This document shows positions 8,137 through 16,106 of a DNA stretch of 64,000 nt, piece after piece (within the stretch, counting starts at the first letter, position 1; each line of letters begins with the position of its first letter). Below the pieces are notes generated by a model, which worked only from the letters and a program-made list of their open reading frames with translations, was not told the DNA's origin and searched no databases. The stretch comes from Actinoplanes philippinensis (GTDB taxonomy: Bacteria > Actinomycetota > Actinomycetes > Mycobacteriales > Micromonosporaceae). The translations under genes and the position numbers were made by a program. The stretch spans positions 62,001 to 126,000 of the forward strand of contig NZ_FONV01000009.1 of the NCBI RefSeq assembly GCF_900113015.1, written 5' to 3'.

Positions 8137-9231
8137 ATGACAGCGGCGCATGCGGTGAGCTCCTGGCGGGTCGTGCTGCACACGCTCGTGGGTCTGCCGC
8201 TCGGGGTGTCCGGTTTCGTGCTGACCGGTGTCCTGCCGATCGGCGCCGCCTACTGCGCGGGCTGGAGCCTGCTGTATGCCGCGCCCGGCGACCGGCCGAT
8301 GACCGGCGTGTTCGTGCTGCTCGCGGTGGTGGCGCCGGGGCTGGCGCTGGCAGCCGTGGGTCGCCTGGCCGCGGTGCAGCGGCGGCGGTTCCGGGCGCTG
8401 CTCGGCGCCGGCATTCCCGCGCCGGCCCGGCCGGCCCGCGGGCGGCTGATCGCCTACCACCTGCTGGCGTTGTTCACCGCTCCGGTGTTCGCCGTGGTGG
8501 CGGTGGCGGCGCCGTGGGCGGCCGCCCGGGTGGCGCGGGCCGACACGGCGCTGGCGCGGGCGCTGCTCGGGCCCGGGCGTCGTGCGGAGCTGTCGATGCG
8601 GGTGGAGTCGCTGGCCCGCAGCCGGGCCGACATCGTCGCCGCGACCGACGCCGAGCGCCGCCGGATCGAGCGTGACCTGCACGACGGCGCCCAGCAGCGA
8701 CTGGTGTCGCTGGCGATGAACCTGGGCATGGCGCGTGCCGGTCTCGCCGGGACGCCGGGGCCGGCGATGCGCGCGATCGAGGACGCCCACGACGAGGCCG
8801 TCGAGGCTCTCGCCGCGATGCGCGAGTTCGTCCGGGGGCTGCATCCCGCCGTGCTCGACGACCGTGGGCTGGACGCGGCCCTGTCCGGTGTCGCCGCCCG
8901 CGCCCCGCTGCCGGTGCGGCTTCGTGTCGACGTGCCGGTGCGCTGTTCGCCGGCGGTCGAGGCGATCGCGTACTTCGTGGTCTCCGAGGCGCTCACCAAT
9001 GTCAGCAAGCACGCCGGCGCCACTCACGCCGAGGTGGCCGTGCACCGCGCGGCCGGCCGGCTGCGGGTGGTGGTCACCGACGACGGCCGGGGTGGCGCGA
9101 GCACCGGTGGTGACGGCACCGGGCTGCTCGGGCTGGCCCGGCGGGCGGCCGCTGTCGACGGGACGTTCGCGCTGCACAGCCCGGTGGGCGGGCCGACGAC
9201 GATCACCGTGGAGCTGCCGTGCGGATCGTGA
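8137..9231 (+). CDS. Two-component sensor histidine kinase (HisKA_3 type)
   Basis: A 364-residue membrane kinase. The N-terminal half has four or so hydrophobic segments (about 15-45, 56-76, 108-130), matching the short putative sensor domain common in actinobacterial NarL-type kinases. The dimerisation/phosphoacceptor helix ERRRIERDLHDGAQQRL carries His182. An HATPase domain follows, with ALTNVSKHAG (N box) and DDGRGG (G box). The downstream response regulator overlaps the last 13 bases, so the two form one operon. The signal is unknown. The start at ATG 8137 fits the leaderless promoter. Confidence 0.93.
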   Translation: MTAAHAVSSWRVVLHTLVGLPLGVSGFVLTGVLPIGAAYCAGWSLLYAAPGDRPMTGVFVLLAVVAPGLALAAVGRLAAVQRRRFRALLGAGIPAPARPARGRLIAYHLLALFTAPVFAVVAVAAPWAAARVARADTALARALLGPGRRAELSMRVESLARSRADIVAATDAERRRIERDLHDGAQQRLVSLAMNLGMARAGLAGTPGPAMRAIEDAHDEAVEALAAMREFVRGLHPAVLDDRGLDAALSGVAARAPLPVRLRVDVPVRCSPAVEAIAYFVVSEALTNVSKHAGATHAEVAVHRAAGRLRVVVTDDGRGGASTGGDGTGLLGLARRAAAVDGTFALHSPVGGPTTITVELPCGS

Positions 9232-9860
9232 TCGCCGAGGATTCGGTGTTGCTGCGGGCCGGGCTGACCAAACTGCTCACCGACGGCGGTTTCGAGGTCG
9301 TCGAGGCGGTCGCCGACGCTGACGCGCTGCTGCGTGCGGTCGCTGTGCACCGTCCCGATGTGGCGCTCGTCGATGTGCGGATGCCGCCGTCGCACACCGA
9401 CGAGGGCATCCGGGCCGCCCTGGTCATCCATCACGAGTTCCCGCGGGTCGCCGTCGTGGTGCTGTCCCAGTTCGTCGAGGAGCGGTATGCCACCGATCTG
9501 CTGTCGGTGCGTACCAGTGGTGTCGGCTACCTGCTGAAGGACCGGGTGGCGCATGTGCCCGACTTCCTGGCCGCGGTCCGCCGGGTGGCCGCCGGCGGCA
9601 CCGCTCTGGACCCGGAGGTGGTCGCTCAGCTCCTGGTCCGGCATCGGAGCGACCCGCGGGAGCGGCTCACGCCCCGGGAGTCACAGGTGTTGCGGCTGAT
9701 GGCCGAGGGCCGTTCCAACAACGGCATCACCGCCGAGCTGAGGGTCAGTCACAGCGCGGTGGAGAAGTACATCAGCAGCATCTTCACCAAGCTGGATCTT
9801 CCGCATACCGACTCCGACCACCGCCGGGTCCTCGCCGTCCTGAGGTATCTGCGTCCCTGA
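9219..9860 (+). CDS. NarL/LuxR-family response regulator
   Basis: A 213-residue regulator. The receiver domain has the acidic pocket near residue 7-8 (AED), the phosphorylatable Asp52 (LVDVRMPP) and the conserved Lys in GYLLKD. The C-terminal HTH (about 147-192) includes LTPRESQVLRLMAEG and SAVEKYISSIFTKL, which places it in the NarL/FixJ class. GTG 9219 lies inside the end of the kinase gene, giving a 13-base overlap and translational coupling. The targets are unknown. Confidence 0.94.
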   Translation: MRIVIAEDSVLLRAGLTKLLTDGGFEVVEAVADADALLRAVAVHRPDVALVDVRMPPSHTDEGIRAALVIHHEFPRVAVVVLSQFVEERYATDLLSVRTSGVGYLLKDRVAHVPDFLAAVRRVAAGGTALDPEVVAQLLVRHRSDPRERLTPRESQVLRLMAEGRSNNGITAELRVSHSAVEKYISSIFTKLDLPHTDSDHRRVLAVLRYLRP

Positions 9861-9920
9861 GGCGACCGCTCGGCAGGATTGCGGTCAGGAAGTGGCCGCT
9901 GTGCGGGGCAGGCTGGCACC

Positions 9921-10340
9921 ATGATACTTGACCGTTCAGGATCACGGATCGACCACCTCAACGTCGCGGTGCCGGATCTGGCCGCCGCGGTGGCCTTCTA
10001 CGAGCCGGTGCTGGCGGCCATCGGGATCAGCAAGATGCTCGAGATCCCGCCGAACGCGACACCCCACCAGCCGACGGCGATGACCGGGTTCGGGCTGGCC
10101 GGTGTCAAGCCGTACTTCTGGCTCATCGACGGCGGCGTCGTCGGCACGAACATGCACCTGGCCTTCACCGTCGACACCCGCGCGGACGTGGCGACGTTCC
10201 ACCGGGTCGCGCTGGAGGCCGGTGCCACGTCGCTGCTGGCGCCCGGCGTCCACCCGGAGTATCACGACGATTATTTCGGCGCGTTCGTGCTGGACCCGCA
10301 CGGGATCAACCTGGAAGCGGTCTGCCACCGCCCCGGATGA
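9921..10340 (+). CDS. VOC-family (glyoxalase/dioxygenase-fold) protein
   Basis: A 139-residue single-unit protein of the vicinal oxygen chelate superfamily. It starts with the usual first strand (RIDHLNVAVPDLAAAVAFYEP), has HLAFTVDTRADVATFHRVALEAGA in the middle and ends with AFVLDPHGINLEAVCH. The metal-ligand positions (His in IDHLN, His in MHLAF, Glu in NLEAV) are present. Members act as glyoxalases, ring-cleavage enzymes or drug-binding proteins; the specific function is not inferable. It is followed by a strong bidirectional terminator. Confidence 0.88.
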   Translation: MILDRSGSRIDHLNVAVPDLAAAVAFYEPVLAAIGISKMLEIPPNATPHQPTAMTGFGLAGVKPYFWLIDGGVVGTNMHLAFTVDTRADVATFHRVALEAGATSLLAPGVHPEYHDDYFGAFVLDPHGINLEAVCHRPG

Positions 10341-10350
10341 CGCGATCTGG

Positions 10351-10392
10351 CGTCTCCGGTGAGCAGGCCGGTCGGTCTGCTCACCGGAGACG
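10351..10392. terminator. Bidirectional terminator between convergent genes
   Basis: Perfect inverted repeat: arm CGTCTCCGGTGAGCAG (10351-10366), a 10-base loop, and the complementary arm (10377-10392). It sits between the VOC gene and the minus-strand secreted protein gene. Confidence 0.85.
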
Positions 10393-10398
10393 GCTCTG

Positions 10399-11316
10399 CT
10401 ACGGGGCGGTGCGCCAGCTGGTCGGCACGCCGGGCACGCCGATGGTGTGCTGCTGGGCGCCGGTGGCGGTCATCAGCCAGATCTGCGGGGTCAGGGACGC
10501 CGTGCTGATCGGGTCCGGCGGGCTCGGGTCCTCCGGGTCCGGCGGGGTCGGCGGGGCGGCCGGGCCGCTGCCGAAGGCGATCCACCGGCCGTCCGGTGAC
10601 CAGACCGGCGACGACTCGAACACGTCCGGCGTGTCGGTCAGCTGCCGTCGCCGGCCGGTGACCGCGTCGACCAGCCACAGGTCACCGGCGGCCTCGACGG
10701 CGAACGTACGGCCGTTCGGGCTCCAGTCGAGCTGCTGGGCGCGCGGCAGGTCGCTGACGGTTCGCGTGCCGGAGCCGGTGGCCCGGTGGACGGTCACGCC
10801 GGGCGCGTTCGCGGTGGCGAACCGGTGGCCGCCGGGTGACCACGACGGTGACATCTCGGTGAGCGCGCTCTGGGTGACGTTACGGAAACCGGCCGCCGCG
10901 CCGCCCCCGTCGACGGTGTAGATGTCGCCGCAGGACTCGAACGCGACCTGCGTGCCGTCCGGTGACCAGCGTGGGGTCGACGGCACGCACGGCCCGTCGA
11001 CGAGCCACCGGTCATCGGCGCCGCCCGCGGCCGTGGCGCGGACGCTGAACCCTTCGATGTAGGCGATCTGTGTTCCGTCCGGTGAGTAGTCCGGGCTGGA
11101 GTACCAGGCGAGGTCCCGGCCGTGGTCGATGGGTGCGCTGCCGTCGGGCCGGATGCTGCGCAGGTGGCCGGCCGCGTCGCTGCGCGGCAGGTCGAGGTAG
11201 AGGATGCGGCCGCCCGGGGCCGGCCCGGTCGCCGCCGCGACGGCTCCGGCCGGGGTGAGGGTCAGCAGCATCGCGGCGATCGCCCCCGTGGCGAGCATGG
11301 TGCTACTTCGGTGCAT
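10399..11316 (-). CDS. Secreted TolB/WD40-like (PD40) beta-propeller protein
   Basis: A 305-residue protein with an N-terminal signal peptide (about 1-28, ending AVAAA). It has several PD40-type repeats, each carrying a WSPDGTQIAF-like signature (for example SPDYSPDGTQIAYIEG, PRWSPDGTQVAFES, PSWSPGGHRFATA, LDWSPNGRTFAVEA, PVWSPDGRWIAFGS). A Pro/Asp-rich loop (PPTPPDPEDPSPPDP) interrupts the last blades. The fold is that of the TolB propeller; secreted actinobacterial versions have no assigned function. A good AAAGGAGC ribosome site lies upstream of the ATG at 11316. Confidence 0.85.
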   Translation of the reverse strand: MHRSSTMLATGAIAAMLLTLTPAGAVAAATGPAPGGRILYLDLPRSDAAGHLRSIRPDGSAPIDHGRDLAWYSSPDYSPDGTQIAYIEGFSVRATAAGGADDRWLVDGPCVPSTPRWSPDGTQVAFESCGDIYTVDGGGAAAGFRNVTQSALTEMSPSWSPGGHRFATANAPGVTVHRATGSGTRTVSDLPRAQQLDWSPNGRTFAVEAAGDLWLVDAVTGRRRQLTDTPDVFESSPVWSPDGRWIAFGSGPAAPPTPPDPEDPSPPDPISTASLTPQIWLMTATGAQQHTIGVPGVPTSWRTAP

Positions 11317-11516
11317 CAGGTGCTCCTTTCACCGCTCGACATCTGTCGGCCGCGACGATGTCAGGGCTGCTCGACGGTGCCGGGTCGTCGCCGTGTAGAT
11401 CAGCCGAACATTGGTGGTCACCTCTTCGTGACGATGACCTTCCTGCCGGACGGGGAGCGGATCCTCGTCGCGTGGCGGGCGGACCGCACCGGGGCCACTG
11501 CGGCGATACTCCTGGC

Positions 11517-11924
11517 ATGGGTTTCATCGACAAGATCGCCTGGATCCAGGTGGCGGACGGCGCGGTGCTGAGCACCCGCAGCGTGGGCCGGGACGTGTTC
11601 TATCTGCCCGGCGGCAAGCGCGAGCCCGGGGAGAGCGACGTCGACACGCTGGTACGTGAGGTCCGCGAGGAGCTCAGCGTCACGATCGTGGCCGGCAGCG
11701 CCGCGCATCTGGGCACGTTCGAGGCGCAGGCGCACGGCCACCCGGACGGCACGATCGTGCGGATGGCCTGCTACACCGCCGATTTCGACGGGGTGCTGCG
11801 GCCGGACAACGAGATCGAGGAGATCGTCTGGCTGACCGGTGCGGACCGGGACCGCGTGTCGCCGGTCGATCAGCTGGTCTTCGACGAGCTGCTACGGGCC
11901 GGGCTGCTGCGGCAGCGCCCGTAG
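11517..11924 (+). CDS. NUDIX hydrolase
   Basis: A 135-residue protein with a complete NUDIX box, GGKREPGESDVDTLVREVREELSV, broken here for length (Gly, Glu, REVREEL at about residues 31-54). It hydrolyses a nucleoside-diphosphate-linked substrate, unknown which. A -10-like GATACT (11505-11510) lies six bases before the ATG, so the mRNA is probably leaderless. It converges with a second NUDIX gene whose end lies 3 bases away; the two proteins are not close relatives by eye. Confidence 0.9.
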   Translation: MGFIDKIAWIQVADGAVLSTRSVGRDVFYLPGGKREPGESDVDTLVREVREELSVTIVAGSAAHLGTFEAQAHGHPDGTIVRMACYTADFDGVLRPDNEIEEIVWLTGADRDRVSPVDQLVFDELLRAGLLRQRP

Positions 11925-11927
11925 CGG

Positions 11928-12434
11928 TCAGAGGCCCAGCGGTGTCGGCCGGTCCGGTGGCCCGGCGGTGAGCAGCGCGGTCAGCGGGGTGGTCAGGTCG
12001 CGGGGCGAGAACAGGCCGGGTCCGGTGTGGCCGGCGATCTCCGCGAGCCGCCACCACCGGAAGGCGTCCAGGTGCTCCTCGGTGGCGAGCTCGTCGGCGG
12101 TCAGCTCGCCGCGGGGCTCGAAGTGGCTGGTCCGGACCAGGTAGTAGTCGTTGACGATGCCGTCGAGACCCGGCGCGTGGCCGGGGCCGATGATCTCCTG
12201 GTGCCAGATGTGCGGGGGATCGGCCGTGACCGTCAGACCGGTCTCCTCGCGCAGCTCACGGCGCAGGGCGGTCAGCCTGTCCTCGCCGGGCTCGATGCCG
12301 CCGCCGGGCGCGGCCCAGACGGTCGTCGTGCCCGCGGGCACCGCCGGGTGGGGGAAGACGAACCGGCACAGCAGGACCCGGTCGTGCTCGTCGACGACGA
12401 TCGCGCGCACCGAGCGGCGCAGGTGCAGCGTCAC
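11928..12434 (-). CDS. NUDIX hydrolase (MutT-like)
   Basis: About 168 residues from the GTG at 12434. The NUDIX box reads GGGIEPGEDRLTALRREL followed by REETGL. The first strand is HLRRSVRAIVVDEHDRVLL, and WAAPGGG precedes the box. A C-terminal Phe/Trp-rich segment (LDAFRWWRLAEIA) is typical of MutT/ADP-ribose-type members. The start is uncertain because there is no ATG in frame, but the GTG places the first beta-strand at the usual distance. The divergent S8 protease gene begins 135 bases away. Confidence 0.85.
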   Translation of the reverse strand: MTLHLRRSVRAIVVDEHDRVLLCRFVFPHPAVPAGTTTVWAAPGGGIEPGEDRLTALRRELREETGLTVTADPPHIWHQEIIGPGHAPGLDGIVNDYYLVRTSHFEPRGELTADELATEEHLDAFRWWRLAEIAGHTGPGLFSPRDLTTPLTALLTAGPPDRPTPLGL

Positions 12435-12569
12435 GGCGTGCCGGGCGCGGTGGCGGGGCGGGCGATGATCGGCACCACGGCAGCCTACCAACCGTCCTGG
12501 TAGGGCGGAGGCCGCCGATTGCACCCGGACTGCACCGGGGAAGTCCGACGATTGCGGGACGGCCGCACG

Positions 12570-15086
12570 ATGGTTCGCGGCGTGATCAACAAGAACAGGG
12601 CCCGCCGTGCTGCGGGGATCGTCGTCGCCGCCACGGCGGCCGGGGCTGTCGGGGTGGCGGGGCCGGGCGCGAGCGCCGCGACGGCCGGAGGATCGCCGGC
12701 CACGCCGGCGTCGCTGGGTGTCGCCGGGCTGGCCGCGCCGCTGTCGGGCGCCGAGGTGCCGTTGTCCGCGTCGGCGAAGGCGATCCTCGCCGGGCACGGC
12801 ATCGCCGTCGACGGGACGAGCCCGCAGGCGACGATCACCGCCACCGGCGCCGACACGTACCGCAATCAGCAGTGGGGTTTCGACGCGATCGACGCCCCGG
12901 CCGCGAACACGGTCAGCACCGGCGAGAACGTGGTCGTCGCGGTCATCGACACCGGCGTCGCGCGGGTCTCCGAGTTCGGGTCACGGGTGCTGCCCGGCAC
13001 CGACCTGATCGCCTCCGGCGACGGGACCAACGACCTGGACGGCCACGGTACGGGTGTCGCCAGCATCATCGCCGCGACCACGAACAACGCCTGGGGCATC
13101 GCGGGGATCGCCCCGAACGTGAAGATCCTGCCGGTACGGGTGTGCGCGCCCGGCGGGTGCCCGCTGGACGCGGTCGCCGCCGGCATCATCTGGGCCGTCG
13201 ACCACGGCGCCCAGGTGATCAACCTGAGTCTCGGTGGGGTCGGCACGCCCGCGCTGGAGTCCGCGATCACGTACGCGGAGGGCGCCGGCGTGCCGGTCGC
13301 GGCGTCGACCGGGAACTCCGCCAAGGACGGCAACCCGGTCCTCTACCCGGGTGGGTACGACAGTGTCGTCGGCACGGGCGCGGTGAACAACACGCGGGCG
13401 CGCGCCGACTTCTCCGAGTTCGGCCCGCAGGTCGACGTGGTCGCCCCTGGTGTCGGTATCGCCATGGCGTACCCCGCGGAGAAGTTCGTGCTCGGGTCGG
13501 GCACCTCGCAGGCCGCGCCGCACGTCGCCGCCGCGATGGCGCTGGCGAAGTCGGTCAAGCCGTCGGTGACCCCGGCGCAGCTGCGGGCCGCGATCGCCGC
13601 GTCCGCCGTCGACCTGGGCGTGGCCGGCCGGGACGACCAGTTCGGCGCCGGCCTGCTCAACGCGGCCGGGCTCCTCAAGGCCCTGGGCGCCGCGGCGGCG
13701 CCCGCGCCGGGACCGTCCGTCCCGGCGCCGGTGGTGTCGGCGGTCACGCCGGTCTCCGGGTCGACCGGCGGCGGCACCCTGGTGACGATCACCGGCAGCG
13801 GCTTCACCAGCGTGGACGCGTCGAACCCGGCCGCGGTGAGGTTCGGGTCGACCCCGGCTGCCTCGTTCACCGTCACGTCGAACACGGCGATCACCGCGAT
13901 CGCGCCGGCCGGCGCGGACGCGCAGCAGATCACCGTCACCAACGGCGCCGGCGCGAGTGTCAACACGAAGGTGACGTTCACCTACCGGGCTCCGCTGGGC
14001 GCGTCGTTCACCAGCACGGCGGTGCCGCTGACCGGCGGCACGGTGATCCCGGTGACGGTGACCGGCGGGACCGCCGGCGCCACGGCTGCCGCGTTCGCCG
14101 GCGAGCGGATCACCGCCAGGGTCGGCGGGGTCGCCGCCACCGTGGCGTGGGTCGACGCCACCCACCTGAAGGTCACCGCGCCCGCCTCGACCCGCTCGGC
14201 GGCGCTGCGCATGCAGCTGGTCCACGACGGGGTGGCCGGACCGGAGTCGGAGTCGGCCGTCCAGTACGGGCCGGCGGTCACGGCTGTGGCGCCGCAGATC
14301 GTCAACGGTGGCGGCGGGACCACGGTGAAGATCACCGGTGCCGGGTTCGCCGGTGTCGACGCGTCGGACCCGGCCGCGGTCCGCTTCGGTGACCTGAACG
14401 CGCAGTCGTTCACGGTCGTCAACGCCACCACGATCACCGCGGTCACCCCGGCGGGCCTCAGCGGCCCGGTGCCGGTGCGGGTCACCACCGGCGGCGGATC
14501 CAGCGCGGCGACGGTCGCGGCGACGGTACGGGCACGGGCGCCGCTCGGGTTCACCGTCGCGGACGGCACGGTCGCGAAGGCCAGCGGCGGCACCGTCGTC
14601 ACGCTGACCGTCACCGGCGGCACGGTCGGCGCGACGCCGAAGGAGTTCGCCGCCGAGTCGATCAGCCTGCTGCTCGGCACGACCCGGATCAGCCCGGTGT
14701 GGGTCGACGCCACCCACCTGAAGGCGACGCTGCCGCCGTCGGCGACGGCCGTCACCCTCGACCTGGTGATCGTGCACGACACCGTCACGGGCCCGGCGAC
14801 GCCGATCACGTACGTGCCGGTGGTGACCGGCCTGTCGGCGAACACCGACACCACCGCCGGTGGCCGCAAGGTCGTGGTCCGGGTCGCCGGCGCCGGTTCC
14901 GGCCCCGCCGGGTTCCGGTTCGGCGACACCCCGGCCGTGTGTACGGCACAGGCGGCCGGCGCCTGGTCGTGCACCGTGCCCGCCGTCTCGTCGGCCGGGC
15001 CGACCTGGGTGTCGTTCACCACCGCGTCGGGGGCGGTCAGCCGGTTCACCGCGGCGGCCGCGTTCTCCTACACCGACCTGGACTGA
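12570..15086 (+). CDS. Secreted subtilisin-like (S8) serine protease with IPT/TIG domains
   Basis: An 838-residue exported protein. A signal peptide covers about residues 10-38. The S8 catalytic domain (about 95-385) has all key residues: Asp127 (VIDTG), His159 (GHGTG), the oxyanion Asn249 and Ser313 (GTSQAAPH). The C-terminal half is modular. IPT/TIG immunoglobulin-like domains (VSAVTPVSGSTGGG..., VTAVAPQIVNGGGG..., and a last VTGLSANTDTTAGG unit) alternate with two copies of another beta domain that share WVDATHLK. Such extensions usually mediate binding to polymers or cell surfaces. No inhibitor_I9 propeptide is obvious. ATG 12570 is chosen; GTG 12582 is possible. A strong terminator follows. 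Confidence 0.92.
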   Translation: MVRGVINKNRARRAAGIVVAATAAGAVGVAGPGASAATAGGSPATPASLGVAGLAAPLSGAEVPLSASAKAILAGHGIAVDGTSPQATITATGADTYRNQQWGFDAIDAPAANTVSTGENVVVAVIDTGVARVSEFGSRVLPGTDLIASGDGTNDLDGHGTGVASIIAATTNNAWGIAGIAPNVKILPVRVCAPGGCPLDAVAAGIIWAVDHGAQVINLSLGGVGTPALESAITYAEGAGVPVAASTGNSAKDGNPVLYPGGYDSVVGTGAVNNTRARADFSEFGPQVDVVAPGVGIAMAYPAEKFVLGSGTSQAAPHVAAAMALAKSVKPSVTPAQLRAAIAASAVDLGVAGRDDQFGAGLLNAAGLLKALGAAAAPAPGPSVPAPVVSAVTPVSGSTGGGTLVTITGSGFTSVDASNPAAVRFGSTPAASFTVTSNTAITAIAPAGADAQQITVTNGAGASVNTKVTFTYRAPLGASFTSTAVPLTGGTVIPVTVTGGTAGATAAAFAGERITARVGGVAATVAWVDATHLKVTAPASTRSAALRMQLVHDGVAGPESESAVQYGPAVTAVAPQIVNGGGGTTVKITGAGFAGVDASDPAAVRFGDLNAQSFTVVNATTITAVTPAGLSGPVPVRVTTGGGSSAATVAATVRARAPLGFTVADGTVAKASGGTVVTLTVTGGTVGATPKEFAAESISLLLGTTRISPVWVDATHLKATLPPSATAVTLDLVIVHDTVTGPATPITYVPVVTGLSANTDTTAGGRKVVVRVAGAGSGPAGFRFGDTPAVCTAQAAGAWSCTVPAVSSAGPTWVSFTTASGAVSRFTAAAAFSYTDLD

Positions 15087-15100
15087 GCCGCACGTCGCAC

Positions 15101-15147
15101 CACCGGAGCCTGCACGGTCACCGCACGTGACCGTGCAGGCTCCGGTG
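15101..15147 (+). terminator. Terminator after the S8 protease gene
   Basis: Perfect 20-bp inverted repeat: arms 15101-15120 (CACCGGAGCCTGCACGGTCA) and 15128-15147, with a 7-base loop. Confidence 0.9.
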
Positions 15148-15172
15148 TCTGATCCCCGGCTAGGGTGGGGGC

Positions 15173-15214
15173 ATGGGTTGCTTCGCCTGCATGCAGATTC
15201 GCGCTGCCGCTTAG
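15173..15214 (+). CDS. Possible 13-residue leader peptide
   Basis: ATG 15173 to TAG 15214 encodes MGCFACMQIRAAA. A -10-like TAGGGT (15161-15166) precedes the ATG by six bases, the same leaderless layout as other genes here, so this short frame would be the very 5' end of the transcript for the downstream P-loop kinase gene. A hairpin (15243-15261) follows. Two cysteines in a row of 13 codons hint at a sensing leader, but there is no match to a leader family I know well. Inference only. Confidence 0.35.
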   Translation: MGCFACMQIRAAA

Positions 15215-15242
15215 CGGCGGTGTCACGGTTCCAGTGACGTGC

Positions 15243-15261
15243 CCGGCCCCGGGTGGGCCGG
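15243..15261 (+). other. Hairpin between leader peptide and kinase gene
   Basis: CCGGCCC (15243-15249) pairs with GGGCCGG (15255-15261) around a 5-base loop. It could be an attenuator acting with the short leader frame. Confidence 0.35.
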
Positions 15262-15361
15262 CGTCTGGCCGTACCGCCGGATCGAGGTCCTTTCCGGCAG
15301 CCCTGCCACGTGCCCTTTTCCGTGCTGCCGGTTCGTTCACGGATGGTCCGGGGAGCATGGG

Positions 15362-15937
15362 GTGCACGAGATCGGCGAGTCGGCGACGGGGCGGCGGTCA
15401 CCCGTATCCGGCACATTGTTCCTGATGGTGGGTCTTCCCGGCGCCGGGAAGACCACCCGGGCCCGGCAGCTGGCGGCCGCGCATCGCGCGTTGCGGTTGA
15501 CCCCGGACGAATGGATGGTCGCGCTGTTCGGCGATCCGGACGCCGGCGGCCGCCGCGACGTGCTGGAAGGCCTGCTGATCACGATGGCGTTGCGGGCGCT
15601 GGTGGCGGGCACGAACGTGGTGCTCGACTTCGGGTTGTGGGGCCGCGACGAGCGGTCGGCGCTGCGGTGGCTGGCGGAATCGGCGGGCGCGCCGTGCCGG
15701 GTGGTGTATCTGCCGGTCGACCCGCGGGTGCAGGCGGCCCGGGTCGCGCACCGGCAGGCCACCGCGCCGCACACCACGTTCCCGATGAGCGGCGCCGACC
15801 TCGACGCGTGGCGGCGGATGTTCCAGGAACCGGACGCGGCCGAGCTCGATACGGCGGCGCGGGTCCCGGCGCCGCCCGCGGGATGGGCCGGGTGGCCGCA
15901 GTGGGCGGCCGGGCGGTGGCCGTCGCTGGCCGGGTGA
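15362..15937 (+). CDS. P-loop kinase-like ATPase (AAA_33/zeta-toxin-like)
   Basis: About 191 residues from GTG 15362. The Walker A motif is VGLPGAGKTTRARQL, about 20 residues in. It is followed by RLTPDEWM, a long helical segment, and VVLDFGLWGRDER (Walker B region), then Arg-rich lid helices (DPRVQAARVAHRQA). This is the layout of the small ATP-dependent phosphotransferases (AAA_33) related to polynucleotide kinase and zeta toxins. The phosphorylated substrate is unknown. The frame is open further upstream to 15239, so the start is a choice; the GTG gives a normal-length N-terminus. A terminator follows at 16006. Confidence 0.8.
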   Translation: MHEIGESATGRRSPVSGTLFLMVGLPGAGKTTRARQLAAAHRALRLTPDEWMVALFGDPDAGGRRDVLEGLLITMALRALVAGTNVVLDFGLWGRDERSALRWLAESAGAPCRVVYLPVDPRVQAARVAHRQATAPHTTFPMSGADLDAWRRMFQEPDAAELDTAARVPAPPAGWAGWPQWAAGRWPSLAG

Positions 15938-16005
15938 CCGGTTGGTTCGATCCTCGGCACGACCAGGTTTGGGAAGCGGCCGGTGCGGACAAGGCGGTGG
16001 CCGGG

Positions 16006-16034
16006 CCCACCCTCGGGCGGTAACCCAGGGTGGG
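16006..16034 (+). terminator. Terminator after the P-loop kinase gene
   Basis: CCCACCCT (16006-16013) pairs with AGGGTGGG (16027-16034), with a 13-base loop. Confidence 0.6.
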
Positions 16035-16106
16035 TCATGCGCCGGTCGCCACGCTGGACGAGAATGAGCCTGCACGAAAGCTTCTCGACTTGAAGGGACC
16101 TCTTCC

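Noticed and set aside
12981-15416. Long minus-strand frame opposite the S8 protease gene
   Set aside because: Arg/Gly-rich translation typical of an antisense shadow; the plus strand carries a complete protease.
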